DNA of 64,000 nt from NCBI RefSeq assembly GCF_023197165.1, contig NZ_JALPRD010000003.1, forward strand, positions 372,001 through 436,000, in the 5' to 3' direction. Source of the DNA: Sphingopyxis sp. MSC1_008. Its GTDB lineage: Bacteria > Pseudomonadota > Alphaproteobacteria > Sphingomonadales > Sphingomonadaceae. Positions 51,421 to 60,421 of this stretch are shown here, one piece after another. Position 1 is the first letter of the stretch; each line of letters begins with the position of its first letter. The notes beneath the pieces are model-generated. The model did no database searches. It saw only the letters and a program-made list of their open reading frames with translations, and was not told the origin of the DNA. Both the position numbers and the translations under genes were made by a program.

Positions 51421-53409
51421 TCAGATATTGATGCTCGTCGGGATCAGGCTCGGCTGTAAATAGGGATAAGGCTGCATCCGCTCGGCGTTGCGCATCGCGA
51501 TCTCCGCCTCGACACCTTGCAGCGCCGCCTGGAACCACGCCAGCGGCCCTTCCGGCCCCGTCACACGCGGATCCTGGAACCACAGCGGATAGGGAAAGGC
51601 GTTGCTGCGATAATTGCCAAGCGGGCGATAATGCACCGAGCCCAGCAATTCGAGCACGTTGAGCTGTTCGAGCGCGAGCGCCATCGGCGGCATCATCGCG
51701 AGCCAGCCCGCCTTGTCATGCCTGCGCTGTCCGTTCGGCGCCGCCTGCCAGCCCGCGCCGGTGACCGCCGGTGCGAAGGCCATGATGTCCTTTTGCGGGA
51801 AATTGACCGCGGCATGCTGTGCGCTCGCGGTGAACATGACCATCGTGCAGATTTCCGCGAGCTGCGCGCGCGTCGTGACGGGGCCGAAGCCCTTGATCTT
51901 CGCTTCGCCGGCAAGGCACGTCGCCCATGCGCTGAGTTCGGTATCGGCGATGACATCGGCGTCGTGCGCATAATAAAGGTCGACATATTGCCGCGCCCAT
52001 TCGTGGATGGCGTCCCACACGAGCAGCGCGTCGTCGCGGTACGGATAATCGGCGAGCGTCGAGTCCACGCCGACACCGCGCGCGGAGAGGTCGGCGTGGA
52101 GCATCTTGCCGTAAAAATCGAACGCGAGGCGTGCGTCGACCGCGGCACGCTGGCTCGATGTGATCGTGCCGGCGAAAATATGGTCGATCGGGCCGTTGGC
52201 GGCGATCAGCGAGGTCGCCGCCGCTTCGTTGATGAACAGCGTCCCCTCGAAATGCGGGACGAGCAGCGCCCACACCGGATGCACTTCGGCAAGATGGCGG
52301 TGCGTCGCGACCGCAAAAGCCTCGATCACCAGATGCGTGCGCGCGAGATGCGTGAACAGCTCGTGATAATTGCCGTCGGCGACCTGCACGACGAACTTTG
52401 CCATTTCCCAGCCCCAAATCTTGTCGGCGACGGAAGAGGGGGTGAAGATCGGATAATCGGCCGGGTCCTGGCCGCACTGGATCGCGACGGGGATCAGCGA
52501 CGACCCGCCTGGCGGCACCGCGAACAACGCCATCGGCTGCCAGATATATTTTGCTTCGGTGCCATAGGTGCCTGGGTCGATCACCGCGAGCGGGGCATAG
52601 TCGAGCAGGAAGAGGCGCCCGTCGGCGAGCGCGGCGTCCAGCGTGTCGCCATTGACGACGGCGGCATATTTCGCGGCGCTCAGCGGGAAATTGGCGGGTA
52701 GCGCATCGCCGACCGCGGCGATCAGCATGCAGTTCGGGCCTTGGACGCGCAGCCGCGCGAACTCGCTGTCGTCCTGGAACATATAGCTGACGCCCGGAAC
52801 CGGCAGCGTCGCGAACAGCGCGCGATACGCCTCGATGCTGCGCACCGTCTTGCTGCCGAGCCCGTTGGCGTCCTCGATCTTCATCAGCTCTTCGAGGCGG
52901 TTCTTATAACCCTTGAGCAAAGCGACATGCGCCTCGCGCTCCGCCGCAGCGACGGCATTCTCGACATCGCCGATCATCCGTTCGAAAATATTGCCGCCCG
53001 TGTGCACACCATGTTCGGCCGCGATCTTTGCCGCCGAGGCTTCGATCGCGTCGCATTCGACCATAGCGGCCTCATATTGCGCACGCGGGCTGTTAAGTTC
53101 GCCCTTGTCGACGCCGTCGAGCTTTACCGTCAGCGCGTTGCGCACGATGTCGAGCCCGACGCCGATCAGGATCACGAACCAGGCGATCGTCGGCTCGTCA
53201 TTTTTTGGCACGTCGGTCGCGAGCGGCACGCCCGGCAGGGTCGGGACGTCGGTCGTCCATGTATAGACAGACTGCGTTGTGGTCAGCTGCGCCGCGCGCG
53301 CCGCCTGCTCGGCGGGCGTATCATTCTGCGGCAGCGTCGGATCGCTTGCGGGCATCGGCACGGTCAGGGCTGCAGTGGACGAAGTCAGCGGCGGCATCGG
53401 ATAGGACAT
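51421..53409 (-). CDS. bacterial lipoxygenase
   Basis: The 662-residue protein belongs to the lipoxygenase superfamily, which oxygenates polyunsaturated fatty acids to hydroperoxides. The iron ligands can be placed: His354 and His359 in FTHLARTHLVIEAF, His532 and Asn536 in FTASAQHAAVNFPQ and the C-terminal Ile662 (PTSINI). HPVWALLVPHF and FINEAAATSLIAANG are family-typical. Ala397 occupies the site linked to S-stereochemistry. No signal peptide is seen, unlike some secreted bacterial relatives, though helix PTIAWFVILIGVGLDIV at 73-89 is hydrophobic. It stands alone between purC and a GGDEF gene. Confidence 0.93.
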   Translation of the reverse strand: MSYPMPPLTSSTAALTVPMPASDPTLPQNDTPAEQAARAAQLTTTQSVYTWTTDVPTLPGVPLATDVPKNDEPTIAWFVILIGVGLDIVRNALTVKLDGVDKGELNSPRAQYEAAMVECDAIEASAAKIAAEHGVHTGGNIFERMIGDVENAVAAAEREAHVALLKGYKNRLEELMKIEDANGLGSKTVRSIEAYRALFATLPVPGVSYMFQDDSEFARLRVQGPNCMLIAAVGDALPANFPLSAAKYAAVVNGDTLDAALADGRLFLLDYAPLAVIDPGTYGTEAKYIWQPMALFAVPPGGSSLIPVAIQCGQDPADYPIFTPSSVADKIWGWEMAKFVVQVADGNYHELFTHLARTHLVIEAFAVATHRHLAEVHPVWALLVPHFEGTLFINEAAATSLIAANGPIDHIFAGTITSSQRAAVDARLAFDFYGKMLHADLSARGVGVDSTLADYPYRDDALLVWDAIHEWARQYVDLYYAHDADVIADTELSAWATCLAGEAKIKGFGPVTTRAQLAEICTMVMFTASAQHAAVNFPQKDIMAFAPAVTGAGWQAAPNGQRRHDKAGWLAMMPPMALALEQLNVLELLGSVHYRPLGNYRSNAFPYPLWFQDPRVTGPEGPLAWFQAALQGVEAEIAMRNAERMQPYPYLQPSLIPTSINI

Positions 53410-53568
53410 GATGTGGCTCCTGTCGGGCGCGAAAAATTCGGCGGTCGCTATCGCCGAACATGGTTAATATTTCGCAAGCCATCCGCGCGCGCGGCGCTGT
53501 TAGGTAAGTGATAAGACAAGCTTTCATTCCTTAACCCCTGCTTTACTCGCGCTTGCTATTCCGCCGCT

Positions 53569-54714
53569 ATGACGGGGGTCTATCACTGGCTGCGGACGCG
53601 CTTTTTTCCGCCGATTCCGGACGCGATTCGGGACGACGTCGCCTTGCTGCGCGCCAATCGCGTCGAAACGCTGACTCCTATGCTTTTCCTGATGCTGGCG
53701 GCGACAACGCCGACTGCCATCTATGCCGGGGTGCAGACGGTCCACCCGATCGTCCGCATCGGTTTCCCGGTCACGCTCGCGATCATCGGCCTGCTCGGTT
53801 TCCTTTTCCTGATGCACAATCGCGGCCGGCGGATGAGCCTGCGCCGCGCGCGGAGGATGATCAAAGAATCGATGTGGCTGTCGGGGACGACGGGCGCGAT
53901 GTGCAGCGCCTGGACGGTGATCAATTGGCTCGCCGCGCCGCTCTCGACGCACAGCTATTACGCGATGATCATGGCGATGGGTTCGCTCGCGACCGCTTAT
54001 TGCCTGTCGTCGATCCGCCTCGCGACCTTTATCAACCTGATCATCGGGTTGGTGCCGATCTCGTTCCTGATGCTGACGTCGGGCAATCCGCCCGAAATCG
54101 CCGCGGGCACCAGCCTGGTCGTCGCGACGATCTTCCTCTTGCGCATGATCCTGCAACAGCACGACCAGCTGATCGACCTGCTCCAGCTCCAGCACCAGAT
54201 GCGCGACCTCGCGCACACCGATCCGCTGACCGGCCTCGCCAACCGCCGCGAATTCGACATGCGGCTCGACGAGGAAATTGCGAAGGGCGACGCGGCCAAC
54301 CCGTTCGCGATCGCGCTGCTCGACCTCAACGGCTTCAAACCGATCAACGACCAGCACGGCCATGCGATCGGCGACGGCGTCTTGTGCGAGCTCGCCGAAC
54401 GCCTGCGCCGCGCGTGCGGCGACCATGCGGTGGTCGCGCGGCAGGGCGGCGACGAGTTCGCGATCCTCGTGCCCGCGGGGTCGATCCTGCTCAAAACCTC
54501 GCTCGCCGACCATGTCCTCGCCGCGCTCGCCGCGCCCTACCGCATCGGCGGCCGGTCGATCGGCGTCGGCGCGGGGATCGGCACCGCGACTTGGCCCGAG
54601 CATGGCGACAGCGCGCGCAAATTGCTCGAGGTCGCCGACCGCGCGCTCTACGCCGCCAAAGCCGCCGATCGCGAGAAAACGTCGTCTGTCGAAAGCATCG
54701 GCCGGGTCGCGTAA
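53569..54714 (+). CDS. membrane-bound GGDEF diguanylate cyclase
   Basis: The 381-residue protein has about six membrane helices in residues 35-200, a coiled-coil linker (QQHDQLIDLLQLQHQMRDL) and a GGDEF domain starting HTDPLTGLANRREFD with the catalytic RQGGDEFAIL. It should make cyclic-di-GMP from GTP. The inhibitory RxxD site five residues before GGDEF is missing (GDHA), so product feedback is likely absent or altered. Two PilZ proteins in the window are potential receptors. ATG at 53569 is followed 43 bp after its stop by an M16 gene. Confidence 0.93.
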   Translation: MTGVYHWLRTRFFPPIPDAIRDDVALLRANRVETLTPMLFLMLAATTPTAIYAGVQTVHPIVRIGFPVTLAIIGLLGFLFLMHNRGRRMSLRRARRMIKESMWLSGTTGAMCSAWTVINWLAAPLSTHSYYAMIMAMGSLATAYCLSSIRLATFINLIIGLVPISFLMLTSGNPPEIAAGTSLVVATIFLLRMILQQHDQLIDLLQLQHQMRDLAHTDPLTGLANRREFDMRLDEEIAKGDAANPFAIALLDLNGFKPINDQHGHAIGDGVLCELAERLRRACGDHAVVARQGGDEFAILVPAGSILLKTSLADHVLAALAAPYRIGGRSIGVGAGIGTATWPEHGDSARKLLEVADRALYAAKAADREKTSSVESIGRVA

Positions 54715-54756
54715 CACTGGCTTGACCGCCCGAGGGGCGGTGGCCACATCTGGCGT

Positions 54757-57651
54757 ATGACCAAATCCCTCGTCCGGCGCGCCTCGACCGCGCTGTCACC
54801 CCTCGTTTTCCTCATCGCCAGCACCGCCCCGGCCTGGGCCCGGGAAGCGCCCGCAAAGCTCGCGGCGCCCGCGGCGGTCAATCCGCAGAGCGAAGCGGCA
54901 AAGGCATGGAACTTCGCCGCAAGCGATGTCCCGGTCGATCCGAACATCGTCTTCGGCGTGCTCCCCAACGGGATGAAATATGCGCTGCTGAAAAACAGCA
55001 CGCCCAAGGACAGCGTCGTCCTGCGCATGCGCTTCGATGTCGGCAGCTTTGCCGAGGCGGACGACCAGCGCGGCCTTGCTCACTTCCTCGAACATATGGC
55101 GTTCAACGGATCGACCAATGTCCCCGAGGGTGAGATGATCAAGCTGCTCGAACGCAAGGGGCTGGCGTTCGGCGCCGACACCAATGCGTCGACCGGCTTC
55201 GATGAGACGATCTATAAGCTCGACCTGCCCAATGCGTCGGACGATCTGATCGACACCGGCTTGATGCTGATGCGCGAGACGGGCGGCAACCTGACGATCG
55301 ATCCCGCCGCGGTCGACCGCGAACGCGGGATCATCCTGTCCGAACGCCGCGCGCGCGATACCTATCAGCTGCGCAGCCTGATCGATCAGCTCGACTTCCA
55401 GATGCAGGGAATGAACGTCGCAAGCCGCATCCCGGTCGGCACCGAAGAGGTGATCAAGACCGCCCCCGCATCGCGGCTGCGCGACCTCTATGACCGCTAT
55501 TACCGCCCCGAGCGCGCGACGCTGGTGATGGTCGGCGATTTCGACCCCGCGGCGATCGAGTCGAAGATCAAGGCGCGCTTTGCGGATTGGGAGGGTCGCG
55601 GCCCCGCGGGCGCCGACCCCGACATTGGCAATGTCGATTACAAGCGCGCCGCGGCGGCCGACGACTTCGTCGATCCGGCGATCCAGGATTCGGTGACCGT
55701 CGCCGCGTTCAAGCCCTGGGTGGAGGAACCCGATACCAAGGCGAAGCGCGCCCGCAACCTCGCCGAAGAGGTCGGCGAGGCGATTATCGGCCGCCGGCTT
55801 GCGAAGATTGCGCTGAACGAGGATTCTCCGATTCTCGCGGGCTATTTCAGCGATGCTGCGGGCTGGAAGGTTTTCGATCAGGTCACCGTCGGCGCGGTAG
55901 CGAAAGAGGGGGCGTGGAAAGAAGCGCTGGCGCTCGTTGAACAGGCACAGCGCCGCGCGATCGAACATGGCTTCACCGAGGCCGAGGTCGCCGAACAGCT
56001 CGCGACCCGCCGCACGGCGTTCAAGAATGCCGTCGCCGGGGTAACGACGCGGCGCAGCGAAACACTCGCCGACGCGCTCGTCGTTGCCGCCAAGGGCGAT
56101 TTCGTTTTCACGCGTCCCGAAACTTCGCAGGCCTTGTTCGAGGCAGCGGCGCCGTCGCTGAGCGCCGCCGCGGTGACCGCGGCGTTCCGCAAGCGCATGG
56201 AGGGCTTCAGCGCGCCGCTCGCACGCGTGACGGCGAAAAAGCCGATCGAGGGCGGCACGGGTGCAATCCTGGCGGCGCTGCGTGCCTCGACCGAGGTCGC
56301 GGTCACCGCGCCGGCCGAGGCCGCCAACGCCGCCTTCGCGTACGACAATTTCGGCACCCCCGGAAAGATCGTCAGCGACGAGCGCGTCGACGACCTCGGC
56401 ATCCGCCGTATCCGCTTCGCAAACAATGTCATGCTCAACATCAAGACGACCGATTTCCAGAAGGACAGGGTCATGCTGTCGCTGCGCGTCGATGGCGGTA
56501 GCCTGCTCGCGACGCGTGACGATCCGACGAAGGTGTCGCTCGCCGGCTCGATCATGCTCGGGGGGCTCGAGGCGCACAGCGTCGACGAGCTGCGCTCGGT
56601 TCTCGCCGGCAAGACCGTCAGCCCCAGTTTCGGCATGGGCACCGACGCCTTCGGCGGCAGCGCGCTGACTTCGCCCGAGGACTTCGCGTTGCAGGCCAAG
56701 CTGCTCGCGGCGTATCTGACGCATCCGGGCTACCGCGCCGACGGCCTCGCGCTGATCCGGCGCGTGCTGCCGCAGCAATATGCCGCGAACGACGCGACCC
56801 CCGCCGCGGTGCTCGGCCGCGACGCCGGCGGCATCCTCGCCAACGATGATCCGCGCTCGCAGACCCCGCCGCTCGACAAGATGATGACGCTCGACTGGGC
56901 GCAGTTGAAGCCCGTCGTCGCCGACAGCTTTGCGCATGGCGCGATCGAGATCGGCGTTGTCGGCGACATCGGCGAACAGTCGGCGATCGATGCGATCGCG
57001 GCGACGTTCGGGGCGCTGCCCGAACGCCGCGCTACCTTTGACCCCCGCACCGATGCGCGTATCCGCCAGTTCGCGACCGATCGCAGCGCGCGCACGCTGA
57101 TTCACAAGGGCCCCGCCGAACAGGCCGAGCTGCGCGTCTACTGGCCGGCGCGCGACGACAGCGATCTCGCCGAGGCGATGCAGCTCAACCTGCTCGCGCG
57201 CGTGATGCAGCTGATGCTGACCGAAGAGCTGCGCGAAAAGCTCGGCGAAAGCTACAGCCCCGGCGCGGCGGCGAGCCTGTCCGACGAATTCCCCGGCTAT
57301 GGCCATCTCTTCGCGGCGAGCAATGTCGACTATAAGGATCTCGCAACCACGCGCGCGGCCATCTTCGGGATCACGAAGGAATTGCGCGACAAGCCCGTCG
57401 ATGCCGACCTGCTCGATCGCGCGCGGAGGCCGCTGCTCGAGGCGATGGTGAAGTCGCGGCGCGAGAACGCCTATTGGCTGAACTATGTCGCCGAAGCCGC
57501 GAGCCACGCCGATCGCCTCGACCGCAGCCGCAAGGGGATCGGCGCGGTCGAGGCGGCGACACCGGCCGAGTTGCAGGCGCTCGCGAAGCGCTATCTGGTC
57601 GACGACAACGCGCTGGTGATCAAGGCGGTAAGCGACAAGGCGGGGAAATAA
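54757..57651 (+). CDS. M16 family zinc peptidase (pitrilysin/PqqL-like)
   Basis: The 964-residue exported peptidase has a signal peptide (ends AWAREAP), the inverted zinc motif HFLEH at 109-113 with a distal Glu about 75 residues later, and two M16 halves plus inactive C-terminal repeats. NLPNGMKYALLKNSTPK-like start FGVLPNGMKYALLKN and KLGESYSPGAAASLSDEFPG are typical. It degrades peptides in the periplasm. GTATG-type start 54757 lies 43 bp after the GGDEF gene, possibly co-transcribed. Confidence 0.94.
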   Translation: MTKSLVRRASTALSPLVFLIASTAPAWAREAPAKLAAPAAVNPQSEAAKAWNFAASDVPVDPNIVFGVLPNGMKYALLKNSTPKDSVVLRMRFDVGSFAEADDQRGLAHFLEHMAFNGSTNVPEGEMIKLLERKGLAFGADTNASTGFDETIYKLDLPNASDDLIDTGLMLMRETGGNLTIDPAAVDRERGIILSERRARDTYQLRSLIDQLDFQMQGMNVASRIPVGTEEVIKTAPASRLRDLYDRYYRPERATLVMVGDFDPAAIESKIKARFADWEGRGPAGADPDIGNVDYKRAAAADDFVDPAIQDSVTVAAFKPWVEEPDTKAKRARNLAEEVGEAIIGRRLAKIALNEDSPILAGYFSDAAGWKVFDQVTVGAVAKEGAWKEALALVEQAQRRAIEHGFTEAEVAEQLATRRTAFKNAVAGVTTRRSETLADALVVAAKGDFVFTRPETSQALFEAAAPSLSAAAVTAAFRKRMEGFSAPLARVTAKKPIEGGTGAILAALRASTEVAVTAPAEAANAAFAYDNFGTPGKIVSDERVDDLGIRRIRFANNVMLNIKTTDFQKDRVMLSLRVDGGSLLATRDDPTKVSLAGSIMLGGLEAHSVDELRSVLAGKTVSPSFGMGTDAFGGSALTSPEDFALQAKLLAAYLTHPGYRADGLALIRRVLPQQYAANDATPAAVLGRDAGGILANDDPRSQTPPLDKMMTLDWAQLKPVVADSFAHGAIEIGVVGDIGEQSAIDAIAATFGALPERRATFDPRTDARIRQFATDRSARTLIHKGPAEQAELRVYWPARDDSDLAEAMQLNLLARVMQLMLTEELREKLGESYSPGAAASLSDEFPGYGHLFAASNVDYKDLATTRAAIFGITKELRDKPVDADLLDRARRPLLEAMVKSRRENAYWLNYVAEAASHADRLDRSRKGIGAVEAATPAELQALAKRYLVDDNALVIKAVSDKAGK

Positions 57652-57673
57652 AGCGGGCGGATACTAACTGCCG

Positions 57674-57755
57674 TTCCCCGGCGAAGGCCGGGGTCCAGAG
57701 CGCAACTAGCAACGCCTGCTCTCTAACGCCTTGGGTGCCGGCCTTCGCCGGGGAA
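57674..57755. repeat. inverted pair of CCCCGG..CCGG palindromes
   Basis: TTCCCCGGCGAAGGCCGG (57674-57691) and its exact complement (57738-57755) flank 46 bp without a gene. Placed between an M16 gene and the convergent iron-related gene, they may also end transcription. Confidence 0.8.
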
Positions 57756-57824
57756 TAGGGTCACGGATAGCGTTCGCTCACCACGCCTAAGCCGTCTTTG
57801 CCCGCTCAAGCCTCGCGGGTGCCG

Positions 57825-58244
57825 CTAAACCCGCCCCGGCGCCCTTGCCCGGATGAAATTTTCCAGCGCGACGAACAGCATCTCGCGCGCATCGCCGCCG
57901 AGCATCTCGGCGGTCAGCCAGTCGAAATGCACGCGGTCGCCGCGCGAGGCGGCGCCGACGATTGCGGCGAGCAGCGCCTCGTCGAAACTGACGCGCGGGC
58001 AGCAGGGCGGGGCGACGGCAAAGGGTTCGGGCCACACATGGCCGATCGCCTCGACCACCAGCCGATAGCGCCGCGCGGCGAGGATATTGCCCCAGCGCCG
58101 TTCGAGTTCGGGCATCGGGTCGCGTTCGCCGCGGCGGCAAAGAATGCAGTATCGAAGGGCAAGGACCGCCTGCGCCGCTTCGACCGACAAATCGCGCACC
58201 AGCGGCTGCTCGGTCAATTTGCGGATCAGCTCGCTGCTTTGCAT
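57825..58244 (-). CDS. iron-box-controlled protein of unknown function
   Basis: The 139-residue helical protein has ALRYCILCRRGERDPMPELE with a CxxC pair and PCCPRVSFDEALLAAIVGAA near residue 79. The latter resembles PCLQISEDEAILLGLW of the unknown protein coupled to fpr at 15089-15547. No domain is known. A good Fur-like palindrome lies 122 bp upstream and the bacterioferritin gene is its neighbour on the same strand, so a role in iron handling or iron-starvation response is plausible. ATG 58244 gives the shortest sensible start. Confidence 0.7.
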   Translation of the reverse strand: MQSSELIRKLTEQPLVRDLSVEAAQAVLALRYCILCRRGERDPMPELERRWGNILAARRYRLVVEAIGHVWPEPFAVAPPCCPRVSFDEALLAAIVGAASRGDRVHFDWLTAEMLGGDAREMLFVALENFIRARAPGRV

Positions 58245-58365
58245 GAGGTTCGTTTCTCCCGGCCCATGCAGTCCGTCCGTTCCCCTTTTCGAAAAAGATG
58301 CCGGCCGCTTTAAGCGCAGCTTTAAGTTGCAGCGGCCGGCAGGAGGGGACTGCCCCACCTTGCTA

Positions 58366-58382
58366 TTGAGAATTATTCGCAA
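58366..58382. promoter_or_regulatory. Fur-like box upstream of unknown iron-related gene
   Basis: TTGAGAATTATTCGCAA is a 17-bp palindrome with seven of eight arm pairs. It matches the pattern TTGCGAATNATTCGCAA common at alphaproteobacterial iron genes. It is 122 bp before the start at 58244. Confidence 0.6.
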
Positions 58383-58440
58383 ATACAAGCAAAAAAGAGG
58401 CGCCCGAAAGCGCCCCTTAAAACTGCGGTTTTTCACATCT

Positions 58441-58553
58441 CGTCGCCCCTGCGAAGGGCGTTTCAGAGTCATGTGCCTGAATGCGGCCGCAATCGGTTTA
58501 CGCAGCGAGACCGGAATACCGGCAGCGGCCCCCGCCTTCGCGGGGGCGACGAT
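58441..58553. repeat. GC-rich palindromic repeats beside bfr
   Basis: CGTCGCCCCTGCGAAGGGCG at 58440-58459 and CCCCCGCCTTCGCGGGGG at 58530-58547, with GGGCGACGA edge, are diverged members of the dispersed palindrome class. They lie between bfr and the unknown gene, and the second probably terminates bfr. Confidence 0.65.
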
Positions 58554-58560
58554 TCAAACA

Positions 58561-59043
58561 TCAGTCGTCGCCGGCAGGCTTCGACTGGAGCTGGATATAA
58601 TTTTCGATTCCCATGCGCTCGATCATCTCGAACTGCTTTTCCAGCTCGTCGACATGATGCTCCTCGCTTTCGAGGATGTCGGCGAACAGGTCGCGGCTGA
58701 CATAGTCGCGCACGCTTTCCGAATGCGCGATCGCATCCTTGAGCAGCGGGATCGCCTCTTCTTCGAGCGCGAGGTCGGCCTTCAATATCTCCTCGACCGT
58801 CTCGCCGACGCGGAGGCGTCCGAGCATCTGGAAATTGGGGAGGCCGCCGAGGAAAAGGACGCGATCGGCCAGCTTGTCGGCGTGCTTCATCTCGTCGATC
58901 GACTCTTCGCGCTCGAACGCGGCGAGCTTCGCGACGCCCCAATTGTCGAGCATGCGATAGTGCAGCCAATATTGGTTGATCGCGGTCAGCTCGTTCTTGA
59001 GCGCCTCGTTCAGAAAATCGATGACTTTTTCGTCGCCCTTCAT
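58561..59043 (-). CDS. bfr: bacterioferritin
   Basis: The 160-residue ferritin has the ferroxidase ligands Glu18, Glu51 and His54 (EEMKHADKLADR-type ESIDEMKHADKLADRVLFLG), the later Glu94 region and heme-binding Met52. 24-mers store iron and haem. It lies downstream of bfd on the same strand and after a 100-bp gap, so bfd-bfr is an operon. Confidence 0.97.
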   Translation of the reverse strand: MKGDEKVIDFLNEALKNELTAINQYWLHYRMLDNWGVAKLAAFEREESIDEMKHADKLADRVLFLGGLPNFQMLGRLRVGETVEEILKADLALEEEAIPLLKDAIAHSESVRDYVSRDLFADILESEEHHVDELEKQFEMIERMGIENYIQLQSKPAGDD

Positions 59044-59143
59044 GGTGTCAGTCCTGTCATTTTGTCTTGGAATGGAGTGGGCGCATTATAGGCGCCCCGA
59101 CCCCATCAGGCCAAGGTCAAAAATGGCGGAAAACCAAGAAAAA

Positions 59144-59317
59144 TCAGGCGGTCGCGGCGACGTCGCTGATGATATTGCGAGCGAAAGGCAGGCATTGCCC
59201 GCACTTGGGTTTGCGACCCAGTTGCGCATAGGCGGCCTTGGCGCACCGCAATTGGCCATCGCGTGCGACATCGCGCAGCTGGCTTTCTCTTATTGCGTTG
59301 CAGACACAGACGACCAT
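59144..59317 (-). CDS. bfd: bacterioferritin-associated ferredoxin
   Basis: The 57-residue [2Fe-2S] protein starts MVVCVCNAIRESQLRDVARD, carrying the first CxC pair, and has the second pair in KPKCGQCLPFARN. It reduces ferric iron in bacterioferritin to release it. ATG 59317 is supported by AGGAAA-like sequence upstream. Two Fur-like boxes lie upstream. The reductase Fpr that serves it in other bacteria is at 14274 in this window, in another iron-box operon. Confidence 0.95.
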   Translation of the reverse strand: MVVCVCNAIRESQLRDVARDGQLRCAKAAYAQLGRKPKCGQCLPFARNIISDVAATA

Positions 59318-59353
59318 GTGCGAATCCTTCTCAACAAGACTGATGTAGGGATG

Positions 59354-59396
59354 GTGCGAGAGATTCGCAACAGGAAAGATGCGACTGGTTCGCAAT
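59354..59396. promoter_or_regulatory. tandem Fur-like boxes upstream of bfd
   Basis: GTGCGAGAGATTCGCAA (59354-59370) and ATGCGACTGGTTCGCAAT (59379-59396) share the TGCGA..TCGCA frame with the boxes at 15597 and 58366. They lie 37-79 bp before the bfd start, where a repressor would act. Confidence 0.5.
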
Positions 59397-59510
59397 CCAA
59401 ACAGCGGCATTTTTCGGGTGCCGGGCGGCCCGCGGCCCCTTGCCCCCAAAGTGATTCGCGGGCATAGGCGCGCCCATCCTCCCCGCCCGCCAAAAGCAAA
59501 GGTCCGCCCC

Positions 59511-59741
59511 ATGAAAGTGAATGTCTATGTGACGCTCAAGCCGGGGGTGCTCGATCCGCAGGGCAAGGCGATCCATCACGCGCTCGAGGGTCTGGGTTTC
59601 GGCGGCGTCGCCGACGTCCGCGCTGGCCGTTTCATCGAACTCGATGTCGCCGACGGGACGAGCGACGCCGACCTCGACGCGATGTGCGCCAAGTTGCTCG
59701 CCAACACGGTGATCGAAAACTACCGCATCGAACGTCCGTAA
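59511..59741 (+). CDS. purS: phosphoribosylformylglycinamidine synthase subunit PurS
   Basis: The 76-residue protein starts [20 protein letters not shown] and has [19 protein letters not shown]. It links PurL and PurQ in the three-part FGAM synthase. It is followed 14 bp later by purQ; purL is not in the window. Confidence 0.96.
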   Translation: MKVNVYVTLKPGVLDPQGKAIHHALEGLGFGGVADVRAGRFIELDVADGTSDADLDAMCAKLLANTVIENYRIERP

Positions 59742-59755
59742 GGGGAGCGCACGCC

Positions 59756-60421
59756 ATGAAGACCGCCGTCATCGTCTTTCCGGGCTCCAACTGCGATCGC
59801 GACATGGCGGTCGCGCTCGAACAGGTCACCGGCCGTGCGCCCGCGATGGTGTGGCACCGCGAGACCGAGCTGCCCGACGGCACCGACTTTATCGCGCTGC
59901 CCGGCGGCTTTTCCTATGGCGACTATCTGCGCTCGGGCGCGATGGCCGCGCGGTCGCCGATCCTGCGCAGCGTCGCCGATGCGGCGGGACGCGGCGTGCC
60001 CGTGCTCGGCGTGTGCAACGGCTTCCAGGTGCTGACCGAGGCGCTCCTGCTTCCGGGCGCGCTGATGCGCAACGCCGGACTCAACTTCGTCTGCCGCGGC
60101 GTGCCGCTGAAAGTCGAAAACAGCCAGTCGCTGTTCACCGCGAGCTATGATGCGGGTGAGACGATCAACATCCCCGTCGCGCACCATGACGGCAATTATT
60201 TCGCCGACGCGGCGACGCTCGACCGTATCGAGGGCGAGGGGCGCGTGGCGTTCCGCTACGCCGACCCCGTCAACGGATCGGCGCGCGACATTGCGGGTGT
60301 GCTGAACGACGCGGGCAATGTGCTCGGCATGATGCCGCATCCCGAACGCGCGATCGACCGCGCGCACGGCGGCACCGACGGGCTACGCCTGTTCGAGGCG
60401 GCGCTCGGCGTTCTCGCCTGA
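59756..60421 (+). CDS. purQ: phosphoribosylformylglycinamidine synthase subunit PurQ
   Basis: The 221-residue class-I amidotransferase has [29 protein letters not shown] and the catalytic Cys in [19 protein letters not shown], with His/Glu in MPHPERA. It supplies ammonia to PurL. AAGGGGAGCGC precedes ATG 59756. Its end overlaps a minus-strand membrane gene by 39 bp. Confidence 0.96.
   Translation: MKTAVIVFPGSNCDRDMAVALEQVTGRAPAMVWHRETELPDGTDFIALPGGFSYGDYLRSGAMAARSPILRSVADAAGRGVPVLGVCNGFQVLTEALLLPGALMRNAGLNFVCRGVPLKVENSQSLFTASYDAGETINIPVAHHDGNYFADAATLDRIEGEGRVAFRYADPVNGSARDIAGVLNDAGNVLGMMPHPERAIDRAHGGTDGLRLFEAALGVLA

Noticed and set aside
54796-57507. A 903-codon open frame on the minus strand
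   Set aside because: It lies opposite the M16 peptidase, whose motifs are clear; long antisense frames are expected at this GC content.
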